Assembly: GCA_025084515.1 (NCBI GenBank)
Contig: JAJAGP010001520.1
Coordinates: forward strand, 1 to 64,000
Direction of reading: 5' to 3'
DNA from: Ancistrus triradiatus
Lineage: Eukaryota > Chordata > Actinopteri > Siluriformes > Loricariidae
Length of the DNA stretch: 64,000 bases
Position numbers and translations under genes: made by a program. Below are positions 35,620 to 46,250 of the stretch, in pieces; the stretch's first letter is position 1; the number at the start of each line of letters is the position of its first letter. The notes under the pieces were generated by a model. That model saw only the letters and a list, made by a program, of their open reading frames with translations, ran no database searches and was not told the DNA's origin.

Positions 35620-37950
35620 AATTGATATTACAATCTAGGCAAAACCAATATATCATAGATGTCATAATTATTTACTACAGCACAGTCTTATGATATTGCT
35701 TGAGGCAACAAAAATAAGCACATTACTGTACTACCTAGCATGTCTAATTAGTTCACCAATGGTCTTGCCACCTTACTTTGGACGCTTTTTGAATACAGTC
35801 CATAGCAGCAGGCCATCTAGTCCTAGGTCTTTAAAAAATGACAAGGACAATAATTATTAAAACAAAACAACTTAAGCTAACTTGGCATTCATTTTGGCAT
35901 GTAAGTCCAGGATTACAGCACTAACTACAATGCTAAAACCCCTTGAGTTCACAAATCTCAAAAAGAATTATGTTTTCTTGCATTGTATAGCTTACAGTGC
36001 TATCATATTTTGCAAAAATAAAGCAGGTACTGCAGAGAGAGGCTGTATGAAAAGTGATGAGGCATGAGGGAATGGCAACAAAAACAAAGGCACACAACAA
36101 AATACCTGTTGTGTTCTTACTGACGCTCCATTTACTCTTACTTTCTGTTTTATATTCCATGCACACAGATGGAGACCTACTGCATAAAGGGTGTACAACT
36201 GTGAATCCCTCATACATTTATTACGAGATGGCATAAATTAATCATAAATTGTGTTTTTAGATTGTTATTAACCTTTTTCACATTTTATGCTCACTTTTTT
36301 CCTGGTCAGGATGACTATCCCTGGAGAACACAGGGTGCAGGCTGTAAGTGTCTCCTAGATGCGTTCCGAGTCCAACACAGAGCTGGATAGGTGTCTTGTT
36401 TCCCTGACTGGCTAGTATTCCACCTGATAGTCACTTTAATACAACTATGTTGTACCTTCTTAACAAGGCTCGTCAAGCAGTCACAACAAAATTGCACAAT
36501 CTTTAAATTTGCCTGCCAGCTCTTTCCCCTAAGCAGCAGCTTTGCAAAATAAAATGAATGACTGTAGGGAGCAAGACTACGGTACGTGGTATAGAAAATA
36601 GAAATATTGCTGTCCAACTAATTTCCAATATGTTACAAGTTACATGCAGTCACTGGAAACAAAAGCATAAAAAGCTTTACAACTGTAGAACCACTTACAT
36701 CAATAAAAATTCCAACCTACAACCCATCACCCTATCAGCTGTCTGGACAGTTCATACCTACACAATTAAAAGGGCCTAACAGCGACTCCCCGCAGCTCTC
36801 AGGCACAATATCTCTCTTCTGAGGACTCTAAACATGGATATTGGGCAAATGGCAGCTCTTGCACAAGGCCAGATGACCAGTCAGTGACATATGTGATTTC
36901 ATTGGGCTATGGAGTATGATTTCAGTTTTATTCACTGTTCAAAGCCTGCAGCCAAAGCTGTTGAGGATGTTGTCACCCCAACACACATAAGGAGAGTCAG
37001 GCATTTCATTACAAACAATCCCTTCAGTATGATTTCCTTCTAGCTATAAAGGAGGGAGATTGCTGCTTTGAAATGCATAAAGTGTCATTTATGGGAAGGG
37101 ATTGCTATAGCTTCCCGTCACTGAATTTAATAATGTGTCTCTGTCAGTGAAAGAGAGGAAATACAGTGCAATGTTTCATTAAAGGCCCTCTGAAGAGAAA
37201 ATATATGAAAAATATATAGCAAAGAGACTGTATTGCAAAATTGTACGTAATACCATGAAGGCTGACCTGCCCTTTGACCATGTCTGACAGTTAGTACGAA
37301 ACACAACACCGATACAGATATCAGTTAGCACTTGTTTAGTAGTGACTACTCTATGTGAATATTGAATCGATAACTTGAGATGGGTTGCCAAATGTGCCAA
37401 TACTGACCTTCACAAAGAAACTTGACTACCATGATACATGCTTCAGTTGACACCACAACTGAACTGTAGCAATTATAAGTGGCTGCGTGTTTTCATCTCT
37501 GTCTAATGAGCTGAAAATACTTAGCACTGAAAAATTCTGATAAGCCCTTTTTCCTCTGTGCAGGGTCAGAGGGATGTGTCATGGACTTGGTACATGACTG
37601 CAAAGGTCAGCCCTGCTCATGCCGGGATAAGGAAGAGGTGCTAACGGTAAAGGTCAATTCATCAGCTCTTTTTTTTTTCACATCACTGCTTCCTCGTAGA
37701 CATTTTTGAGGACTGACAGATGAAGCATCCATTCATATCTGTAACACAGACTGCAGAACGCGCTTCAGCATACCAAACATTATTAGAGATGCACAGGACA
37801 ACAAACCAAATATTAAATATTGTATGCAAATATTGTATGTTTGGACACCCCTGAACAAATGATTTATTGTGTTACATTTACAAGCGAAATGATGTTAACT
37901 TCTGTGGGTTATAACATACATACTTTAACAAAAAACTGAAAAAACAGTGA
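35620..37950. other. Intronic sequence with candidate conserved block
   Basis: 36300-36360 resembles a SINE tail on the minus strand (reverse complement caccctgtgttctccaggga). 36790-37190 is complex, unique-looking sequence with ATTA/TAAT cores and may be a conserved noncoding element. No exon recognised. Confidence 0.3.
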
Positions 37951-38147
37951 CTGGGGTAGCCTAGCGGGTAAAGTACTGGACTATGGACCAGAAGGTCCAG
38001 GGTTCAAATCCTTCCTCTGCCAAGCTGCCACTGTTGGGTCCTTGAGCAAGGCCCTTAACCCACAATTGCTTGGATTGTAAGACTGTATCAATTGTAAGTC
38101 GCTCTGGATAAGGGCGTCTGCTAAATGCTGTAAATGTAAATGTAAAA
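37951..38147 (+). mobile_element. tRNA-derived SINE, best copy
   Basis: Pol III internal promoter boxes are visible: A box tagcctagcggg at 37957-37968 and B box ggttcaaatcc at 38001-38011, at tRNA-like spacing. The conserved body runs through cttgagcaaggcccttaacc and cgctctggataagggcgtct, ending in a simple taaatg repeat tail. The other copies here were recognised against this one. Confidence 0.9.
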
Positions 38148-38814
38148 CAGATAATGTGTGATTCTGTAAGAGTTCAAGGCTTAAGTGACTTAGTAATGGT
38201 TCAATGAAATTCCAAAATATAAATAAATTTGTTTACTTTGTTACATTCCTAGGACACTTATTAGGCTGTCATAGATGCTCTTGACTGGCCAATATTAAAC
38301 AGGGAACCATTTTCATGCTTGATTCTGGCATGCACATATCAGTCAAAACACTGTTTCTGTGTCACTTGCAAATATTCTGACATACCTGTATTTGTCAGCT
38401 AGCTTAAATCACAGTAGTGTGTTTTCACTAGTCAGATTGTTACATACAGCTAATGTTATCATCACAGCAACAAATTCATAGCATTAAAATGCTAGATGCA
38501 TTAAAATTAATTGTGTAATATTTTTGCAATGTATGATCTTGCATGAACTGACAGGGTGTGGGAAGCAAGTGAGGCAATGAGTAAGTGTGTAAGTGAGTAA
38601 GTGATTTAGGCAAGTATTGGCCCTGTAAAAGAGCAAAGAATATGCTCTTGTACCAACCAACATTCAGCAATCTTGCCTAATAGCACCACCATAGTGCATG
38701 CACCTCATGCCAGTTTTTGTTCAAATAAAAGAGAAAAAGAACCAAGGCCCAGCAATAGAACTAAATACTGAGTGAGGCACTCAAAAACCACACAAGGGCA
38801 GCACATTTACAAAC
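38148..38814. other. Intronic sequence, nothing recognised
   Basis: AT-rich. Imperfect gagtaagtg repeats at about 38575-38605 only. Confidence 0.45.
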
Positions 38815-38816
38815 TA

Positions 38817-39878
38817 CAGTGGGGCAAAAAAGCATTTAGTCAGCCACTGATTGTGCAAGTTCTCCTACTTTGAAAGATGAGAGAGGTCTGTAATTTTCAT
38901 CATAGGTACACTTCAACTATGAGAAACAAAATGAGAAAAAAAATCACATTGTAGGATTTTTAAAGAATTTAATTGTAAATCATTGTGGAAAATAAGTATT
39001 TGGTCACCCACAAACAAGCAAGATTTCTGGCTCTCACAGACCTGTAACTTCTTCTTTAAGAAGCTCTTCTGTCCTCCACTCGTTACCTGTATTAATGGCA
39101 CCTGTTAACATAAAAGACACCTGTCCACAGCCTCAAACAGTCAGACTCCAAACTCAACCATGGCCAAGACCAAAGAGCTGTTGAAGGACACCAGGAAGAA
39201 AATTGTAGACCTGCACCAGGCTGGGAAGAGTGAATCTACAATAGGCAAGCATGTGTGGGTGTGAATAAATCAACTGTGGGAGCAACTGTAAGAAAATGGA
39301 AGACATACAAGACCATTGATAATCTCCCTCAATCTGGGGCCCCACGCAAGATCTCATCCTGTGGGGTCAAAATGATCATGAGATGAGCATTTTTTCCGTG
39401 TTAAGGGAAGAATGAACGGGGCCATGTATCGTGAGATTTTAAGCCAAAATCTCCTTCCATCAGTGAGAGCATTGAAGATGGAACGTGGCTGGGTCTTCCA
39501 GCATGACAATGATCCCAAACACACCGCTCGGGCAACGAAGGAGTGGCTCCGTAAAAAGCATTTCAAGGTCCTGGAGTGGCCTAGCTAGTCTCCAGACCTC
39601 AACCCCATAGAACATTTGTCATTGCCCACAAAGGTTATGTTACAAAGTATTGAGTTGAACTTTTGTTATTGACCAAATACTTATTTTCCACCATAATTTA
39701 CAATGAAATTCTTTAAAAATCCTACAATGTGATTTGCTGGATGTTTTTTTCTCATTTTGTCTCTCATAGTTGAAGTGTACCTATGATGAAAATTACAGAC
39801 CTCTCTCATCTTTCTAAGTAGGAGAACTTGCACAATCAGTGGCTGACTAAATACTTGACTAAATACTTTGCCCAACTG
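38817..39878 (+). mobile_element. Tc1-like transposon, internally deleted
   Basis: Termini cagtggggcaaaaaagcatt and gcccaactg lie within TA sites (38815-38816 and 39879-39880). The transposase reads plus. Two internal deletions are clear: one between the HTH/linker part (ending near 39385) and the segment encoding MNGAMYRE, and one from the catalytic Glu region (39610) to the C-terminal end. A short duplication (gactaaatactt) sits in the right terminus. Confidence 0.9.
39160..39640 (+). pseudogene. Tc1-like transposase pseudogene
   Basis: Starts MAKTKELLKDTRKKIVDLHQ, the first HTH of the family, and this is the only copy of the subfamily in the window with an intact start region. A frameshift follows at about 39250. 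Downstream [16 protein letters not shown] (second Asp) is intact. The sequence is then deleted shortly after SPDLNPIEH, so it is inactive. Confidence 0.85.
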
Positions 39879-39880
39879 TA

Positions 39881-41640
39881 CTTCTTAAAAATATCTATGG
39901 TTAGAATCAGTGCCTAATTTGTAAATTATGTGGTGCTGAAGCTTGTAACAAAAGTGGTGGTGATGATCTTATTAACTGGAGGTGCAAAAATCTGTCAATT
40001 AATCCTACCCATCGAACGTATCCTAGCTTTTAAAGTACTTTTTATACTGTGTACTTGGTATGTCATTCTAATCTAAATTATTTAAGTATCACTGTACCCA
40101 TGATTGGTTGGTGAGGCATTATGACACTAAACAACCCCCTTACACCAGGCCTGAAATTAACCCTCTTATGACAATAAGCAAGGCTTTTCTTTAGTCACGT
40201 CTGTAATAGTTACGTCATGTTACCTTATAGACCTGATCTGGAAGTCTCTGTGCATTGTTCATGTTTGCATTTTCTTTCTTCCATCAGCTCATTCCTCTCA
40301 TATCTCACCAAGGGCATGACATTTAGCTTATGAGCTAAATCAAGTCTTCTTGAAAAGCATGAGGTAGGGAGGACTGAGAGCTCTAAAGGTATGATGAATC
40401 ATATAGACCACTGCAAATAGACTTCTGTGGAAAGACAGACTGAATATCTCACTGACTATATTAAAAGTGAAATCTTGATTACATAACCCCACTGCAGTGG
40501 GTAAGCTGCATGGGGTGAGGGGAGGGAGCCATGGGTGAGCAAATATTGCTGTCTCTTTCCCAGTTTTTTGCATAGCTTCTTTCAGGGTAGAAATGGTGAA
40601 ATAATGATATAGTCTGTCGTTATGAATGCAGGAGGTTCTGTCCATTCCTATCTACCTTTTAATTGGAAAAATGGAGACCTGTTTTCAATGCTCAAGTGCA
40701 ATTTTCTCTCTCTCCCATATAAAACTTCACTGTAATCTCTAAGCTGTAGACATGCGATCAATCACATCAGACATTCTTCTTTTTCTCCTCCTTTGTTCTC
40801 TTCTATCAAGTTTAATGGCTGAGGACCATCACTCAGAAAAAAATGTAATGGGACAAGAAGATGGATGGGAACATTTGTAGCGCAGAGACAGGAGATAGCA
40901 CCAGAGTGCCATGAGGGGTGACCAGAGCAGAAAGGTTGCGGAGGTCTTAGGCCATTCTTCACGCACACATGAACGCATGTGCACACACACGCGCACACAC
41001 AGCAGGGGGTGACCCAAACAGAAAATTCCCCAGTAGCAGGAATGCCATATACGCAAGACACATACACTGACCCCATATTCTTCATCCCCAAAACACTCTT
41101 GTCATCTTAGCTTACTTCCACAGGTTGTGCCATTGCATCCAGTGGTCCTACAGAGGGCACTCACCCACATACTTTAGCACTAACTAAACAGTAACAGTCT
41201 CATTCAAGATCCACTTGAGGACAAACTGTCAATATACAAAAGTGGAAGAATGTGCAATACCTATAAACATCTCAAAAGCTCATCATACTAAGCTCAGTAG
41301 TGTGTCAGCTTCTCATTGCTAGTCTCTCTAATTAGGCCAAAAAGAGACACACACCAGTGAGTTTAACTCCTCCTAGATGCTGAGCGACACTCACATGTGC
41401 AGTGAGCTGGTAGATGTAAATGGATGAAAAGCTTAACAAAAAGAGAAAGGGGTAGATTGTGGAAAAATAAGTCTATAGTAATGAGTTTTGTGTGTATTAT
41501 TACACACCAAATAAAGGCTCTACAATTATTACACTATTTTAGCAATATTAAATATGAATTGTGTTGCACCAATCCTGTATTTTAAATGTTATATATGATA
41601 TAGACATTCAACTTGTGTGCCTGTGACTAATTAAATATAT
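39881..41640. other. Intronic sequence, nothing recognised
   Basis: Contains an AC-rich tract around 40963-41003 and otherwise unremarkable AT-rich DNA. The open stretches on the minus strand at 40340-41091 have low-complexity composition and no motif. Confidence 0.45.
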
Positions 41641-41899
41641 ACAGTACATGGCATAAGTCTTAGGCCACCACTATATTTGTTGTTTTAGCAACAGTATAAC
41701 GACCATATATAACATTTTGCTGATGACTGGACCCCAAGAAAAATCAAACTTCACCAAATATCTCACCAAGAAGGAGTTGTTGAAATCAAACAAAACTTTA
41801 TATGTATGAATGTAATAATGATATATGTAAGTGATTACAATATTAGAGCGATATTATACGTTTATTGGGGAAGACTGTACAATTGAATGGAGGATCTCA

Positions 41900-42389
41900 T
41901 TAACCTGTTAGGCAGTCTCTAGCCAACATGAGATACAAGATGAGATACGGTTGGGCATTGGAAGCAAATGGTACCCGTGTCACAATTTTTCCGAAAGATG
42001 TTGCAGCTGGGCATAAAGATCTTGCACACTCGTAGGTTGCTGAAGCTGGCGTCCCAGCTGGGCCTATAAATGCTCGGTTGGCGATAAATCTGGCAACCAG
42101 GCATTTTCTGGCTAGCAAATCTGGTGGACACATTCCTGGGAAACCCTTGGTGTGTGTTAGTGAGCATTAACCTGCTGAAAATGCCACTTATAAGCCCTGC
42201 CATGAGAGGCAACACATGTGGCCGCAGGATGTCCTGTGCATATTGCTGAGTTATTAGTGTCCCTTGTGTCAGTACAAGGAGTGACTGACTGTCATATGCA
42301 ATGGCTCCCCAGATCATCACACCAGCAGTTGGGGAAGTGTGTCGCTCCATAGTAAAGGCAGGACTGAAGTGCTCACCTTGAGGCCTCAA
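41900..42389 (-). pseudogene. Tc1/Tc3-type transposase relic
   Basis: The minus strand encodes RHTSPTAGVMIWGAIAYDSQ, then LVLTQGTLITQQYAQDILRP and HVLPLM, the segment between the first and second catalytic residues of a Tc3-like transposase family. Later text (KMPGCQIYRQPSIYRPSWD) is a damaged DDE C-terminal region. No intact second Asp motif is seen. Confidence 0.75.
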
Positions 42390-42500
42390 TACTCAAACCC
42401 GACTGTTGTCTGATCTCAAAAAGAACGTGGATGTGTTGCTAAAGGCTAGACAGTTCCAGTCCGTAGCAGTCCAGGTGGACAACGAAGCTGTAGGAACTGC

Positions 42501-42698
42501 TTACATTTACATTTACATTTACAGCATTTAGCAGACGCCCTTATCCAGAGCGACTTCCAATTGGTACAGTCTTGCAGTCCAAGCAATTGTGGGTTAAGGG
42601 CCTTGCTCAAGGACCCAGCAGCTTGGCACAGGTGGGATTTGAACCCTGGACCTTCTGGTCCATAGTCCAGTATCTTACCCACTAGGCTACCACAGTCC
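42501..42698 (-). mobile_element. tRNA-derived SINE, minus strand
   Basis: Starts with the reversed tail (ttacatttacatttacattt), continues acgcccttatccagagcgac and ggatttgaaccctggacctt, and ends near the A box at taggctaccacagtcc. Complete or nearly so, and very close to the 37951 copy. Confidence 0.88.
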
Positions 42699-43290
42699 CT
42701 GCTTGTTCAAATCAATTAAACCTCCCTACCGGTGGTCTGTCTGGGCCGTCCAGAGCCTCACAGAACCACTGCTCCCAGCACCTCTTAACAGCTATTTCAG
42801 AGCCGGCTGGATGGTGGGCAATATGTTGAAACAACCATCTTACTGCTCTCAGTCCAACGATGTGCCCCCTCTCAGTCTTTCAACTGGGCAAAATGTTTTG
42901 AGATGTACGATGTAGAGGCATGTCTAACAGTCAACGATCTTTCACCTAGAGATACACTACCCAAAAGTAGCATCTGAGAGCCTTTTTATAGGGCAGCCAA
43001 GGAAGCACTTTTATGCCCTCTTGTGGCAAGACCCAGTGTCTAATCAGACCACAATTGTAATCATTTGCATATCTGCCTGAGACATAACTGAATGCTGAGT
43101 TTTGCAGCAATCTGGCATTTCTATCTGGGTGATTTATTTTTTATTTTTTGCCAATGAGTATACTTTCCATTGTAACTATAAGAGCGGTTTTTAACTCGTT
43201 TTTTCATTTTTTTTAATACTCTATACACATTTCCTGTCTTTTCTGGTTGTAAATACTTATATATGGTCATTATACCATGAAACATACCGA

Positions 43291-45779
43291 GACTAATTTT
43301 AGTCCAAACTTTTTATTCAACTTCTAATAAACTGACTATATTAGAGGTTTGCTACCTTGCCTGATAAATTGGTTGTAAAATGGGGCATTACTGTAATACT
43401 AACAACAACAACAACTGTGCACCAATTTGATTGTCATTGTCACACGGTTCACAGTATGTGTAAGAAATGTCAGGTTGGAAAATGTGTTAACACTAAGTAG
43501 GTGTTTCATACCAATATTGGCTCAGTGCATCCCTTATTGTGATGAAATTGTGGAACAGAGCATTGAGGACTCTTGACTGGCTCGCCTCTCTTTCCTTTTG
43601 AACAATGGTGGCTCAGTTGTAAACGTTTTGGACTACAAATCAGAAGGTTGTGTGTTTATATCTGGGCTCTAGCAAGATGGCACCTTGAGTGAGACCCTTA
43701 ATTGTGCTCAGCTCAATCGTAAGTCACTGGATAAGGCAGCCCATGTAACTGTGTAAATGAAATGAAATGGATCAGTAATGTTCCATTTAGTATTTAGTAC
43801 CATTACCTTCAATGCCTTTTCTGCATTAGAGCACTAGAAGCAAGAGAATGGCTTTCATTACTATTATTATTTTTTTGGCTATGTTAATGTTCTTCATTCA
43901 GCACCTCACTGTTCACTGAAGCATGCTCACTCTCTCGCATGCTCGCTCTCTGCTGGTGATAAGATGCTGGGTGCTGATGTGGCAGCGCTCTCCTGTAGAG
44001 CATGCAGTGTGCAGAATCAGATACATTCTTATCTAACACTACTGGGTCAATACACACCTCCTTTACCAAAACTCTACACTGGAACTGCCTCCAGCATTTA
44101 TAATATTTTGCACTGTAAGAAGGGAATGAGGCCGAGCCTGTCCGTCTGAGCTTGAGCTATAGAGAATACATTTAAAATCACTGCTCTCTTCTGCCAACTC
44201 TTGCAAATTTATCCACAGATAAGAGGAGAGAGACAGAAATGTCTCAAAAAATTTTCAACAATGAAAGAAGCAAATTTCTTAACTGTGCAGCAAGAAGCCC
44301 TAAGACTATGCTATTTTTTTACTCCAGTTCCAGCTCTGTCCACATGACGTCTATAACTTTCCACTTGTGAAATACAAGCTAAGACAGGTTATATGATCTC
44401 CTCTAAGGAATCTGCAATTTCCATCTGTGAAACAATGCTCAGCTCTCCGCAGCCCTTCATTGAAACCCAAAGCCATTGGAGTATGGCGGCAATTATCTAA
44501 GCTGATATGCCTCTGTGTATGGCGCAAGACATTTCACATCTAATTAAGGCTTGGGTTTTTTCAAAGAAGCGTTAAAGAGAGTGTGATTACACCTTATGAC
44601 GGCTGTTGTGGCAAGAACATTTTGAATGTGTATATACGTATTTAAGCTTAAATGCTAATCTTTGGAAATTTATGAAAGCATTGCATACTGTATATTATTT
44701 GTATTAATCTTGTATATATTTAAATGCATTGTCTGTTGCTTCCACCACGGACAGATTGTGGAATAATGGTTTGGTTACTATTTTTTGTGTGATTCATGAC
44801 AACACATATGGCGATATATGAGATATATGGGGCCTGTATGCCTACAAAAGTTTAAATACTCCTGCCATAGTGGTAATACCAAAGTAGAGCACCAACGACC
44901 AACAGAATTACAGCTGTACTGATTGCCCACTGGCTGTCAGCATCAATACTGGGATAATGTTGGATGTAAATACCTCCATCTGGTTCTCACACATGAGTGT
45001 GATGTTCACTTGCATGAATAAACATACCTGAGAACGTAGGACACAAGTTATCTACAGCATGGGACCATTACACCTGAGGATCCACATCACATGTATGCAG
45101 ATAGTGCTTTTTTCATGAGACAACGTCTGTATTGTGCATTGATACTCAGAGGTCTGATTAATTGAATATCTACCCAGAATAAACGCACAAACACAGTAAC
45201 GTGGGTAGCACTCTCTGACTCTGTATTGACTTGAACCAAAGGTCTTTATTGAATGAAGCCAAGTATGAGGGTTCTTCAAATCACGATGTACTCACTCCTA
45301 CCTTTTCATTTATATGTTTCCTAAGCACCAGCAATGCCATATGGCTCAAAGTATAACCCTGGAAATTCATAATATATGCAGTATAATTCATATTTTATGA
45401 TGTTATATTGACAGAGAATGAGGGAAATTCAGAAATCCACAATTGAGGAAACACACAAATCAGCCTACAAAATCCTCCATAAGTTGTATGGAGCACTAAC
45501 CTCAAACTGTCAGAAAATTTGGTTCTCTTCCATTCAGTTTGGATACGATCTTTGCTATTTCACCAGGGACCTTTTCCTTGGCAAGAATGAATTCTCACAC
45601 TAGTTGTCTAACAGAACAGGCTACACACAGACACTTTTCACTTCTCTCACAAATGTTCCTGTTTTAGATCTGTTATTGTCCCTCGATTCTGGTTCCTTAT
45701 CCACAATTACTCTGGCACATGTCACTGTCTGTCTTTCACAGAAGCATACTCCGTAGCAGTGTTTTCACCTGTGCCCTAC
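43291..45779. other. Intronic sequence upstream of the donor
   Basis: Contains a decayed SINE at 43602-43760 (listed separately). The block at 44400-44620 is complex and non-repetitive, with taattaagg and aattatc cores, and is a fair candidate for a conserved noncoding element. No exon recognised before the donor at 45779. Confidence 0.35.
43602..43760 (+). mobile_element. Degenerate tRNA-derived SINE
   Basis: tggtggctcagttgtaaacg (A-box region) and cgtaagtcactggataaggc (3' region) match the 37951 copy in order. The B box is changed to tgtttatatctgg. Confidence 0.6.
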
Positions 45780-45848
45780 CTGTGCAATCTCGTAGAGCAG
45801 TTTGTAATGCTCTTCTCTCTTCTGCAGCGAGCACAGATTGCAGCCCAT
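45780..45848 (-). CDS. pdzrn4: pdzrn4 alternative first coding exon (short isoform N-terminus)
   Basis: 23 codons in phase 0: MGCNLCSLQKREEHY followed by KLLYEIAQ, then donor CAG/GTAGGG. The mammalian short PDZRN isoforms, as I recall them, begin with nearly the same peptide and join exactly at the VNGKDLS exon, as found here at 1285. The short product lacks the RING finger and the peptide-binding half of PDZ1, so it should act as a scaffold rather than a ligase (inference). The start codon context is strong (A at -3, G at +4). Gly2 and Cys3, with Cys6, fit an N-myristoylation plus palmitoylation signal, suggesting membrane anchoring (inference). It is too short to stand out as an open frame, and its identity rests on peptide match, phase and splice site together. 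Confidence 0.9.
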
Positions 45849-46250
45849 CCTCGGTGTCACGGGTGCACCACCGTTCTGTCTCTCCCCAGAATCAGCCGGG
45901 GGGTCACCCTCCAGAAAGGCACACAGTCTCTCATCAGTCTGCCCTGAGCATTTCTCCTATGCACACAGCTCCAGGTCAGCAGCTCATGGCACCAGCACAC
46001 CAGTCTGGTGTGTGAGGGAGTGAGATGTGTTGGCGGAAGCAGCAGTAGTAGTAGTAGCAGCAGCCGTAGCAATGTCAGTCTCCTACTATCTCCCCCTTCT
46101 CCTTCGCAATCACACACAAACACACATCCACTCACGCTCGCTCTCTCACTCTGCGCTCACCATGGCTCCTGGTCTGATTCGCAGACACTCCCCCTTCTCC
46201 TCTCTCAGCCTCTGCACATGCCTGGTCCATGAATAAAGATGAGGGACCTG
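45849..46250 (-). promoter_or_regulatory. pdzrn4: 5' leader and probable promoter region of short pdzrn4
   Basis: Directly upstream of the alternative ATG the minus strand is GC-richer and purine-rich (gagagaggagaaggggga, gcgaaggagaagggggag) and contains a ctgctgctactactactact run at about 46035-46065. Short upstream open frames occur, such as the ATG at 46163 followed by a stop five codons later. No TATA box was identified and the transcription start is not known. The end at 46250 is a guess based on where composition returns to background. Confidence 0.55.

Larger units (their letters stand above)
41641..43290. mobile_element. Nested transposon complex bounded by gtcttaggccacca-type Tc1 ends
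   Basis: The left edge cagtacatggcataagtctt (continuing aggccaccac) matches the terminus of the element at 25708. The right edge at about 43200-43290, read on the minus strand, matches that element's subterminal block (tggtataatgaccatatata, then aaagacaggaaatgtgtata). Inside lie a Tc3-like transposase relic (about 41880-42460) and an inserted SINE (42501-42698). The order implies at least three insertion events, though exact inner boundaries are uncertain. Confidence 0.6.
1286..45779 (-). other. pdzrn4: Large pdzrn4 intron (alternative exon 1 to internal exon)
   Basis: The donor after the first exon is CAG/GTAGGG (GT at 45779-45778) and the acceptor is TTCTCTTCCAG ending at 1286, so this 44.5-kb intron is in phase 0. 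It is packed with transposons listed separately. No other protein exon could be recognised inside it. Exon joining is inferred from phase and from the known short-isoform arrangement, not from transcript data. Confidence 0.75.

Noticed and set aside
37951..38025. tRNA gene suggested by A and B boxes
   Set aside because: No cloverleaf acceptor stem, and the tRNA-like head is fused to a SINE body and simple repeat tail. Several copies exist in the window.
40762..41091. Minus-strand open stretch with Cys-Val repeats
   Set aside because: Reads through an AC-rich tract. No family resemblance.
45719..46232. Overlapping open stretches on both strands around the alternative exon
   Set aside because: Only the 69-nt exon on the minus strand has a splice donor, matching phase and a family peptide. 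The longer stretches are leader sequence or chance frames, and the minus-strand one starting near 46135 has GTG, not ATG.
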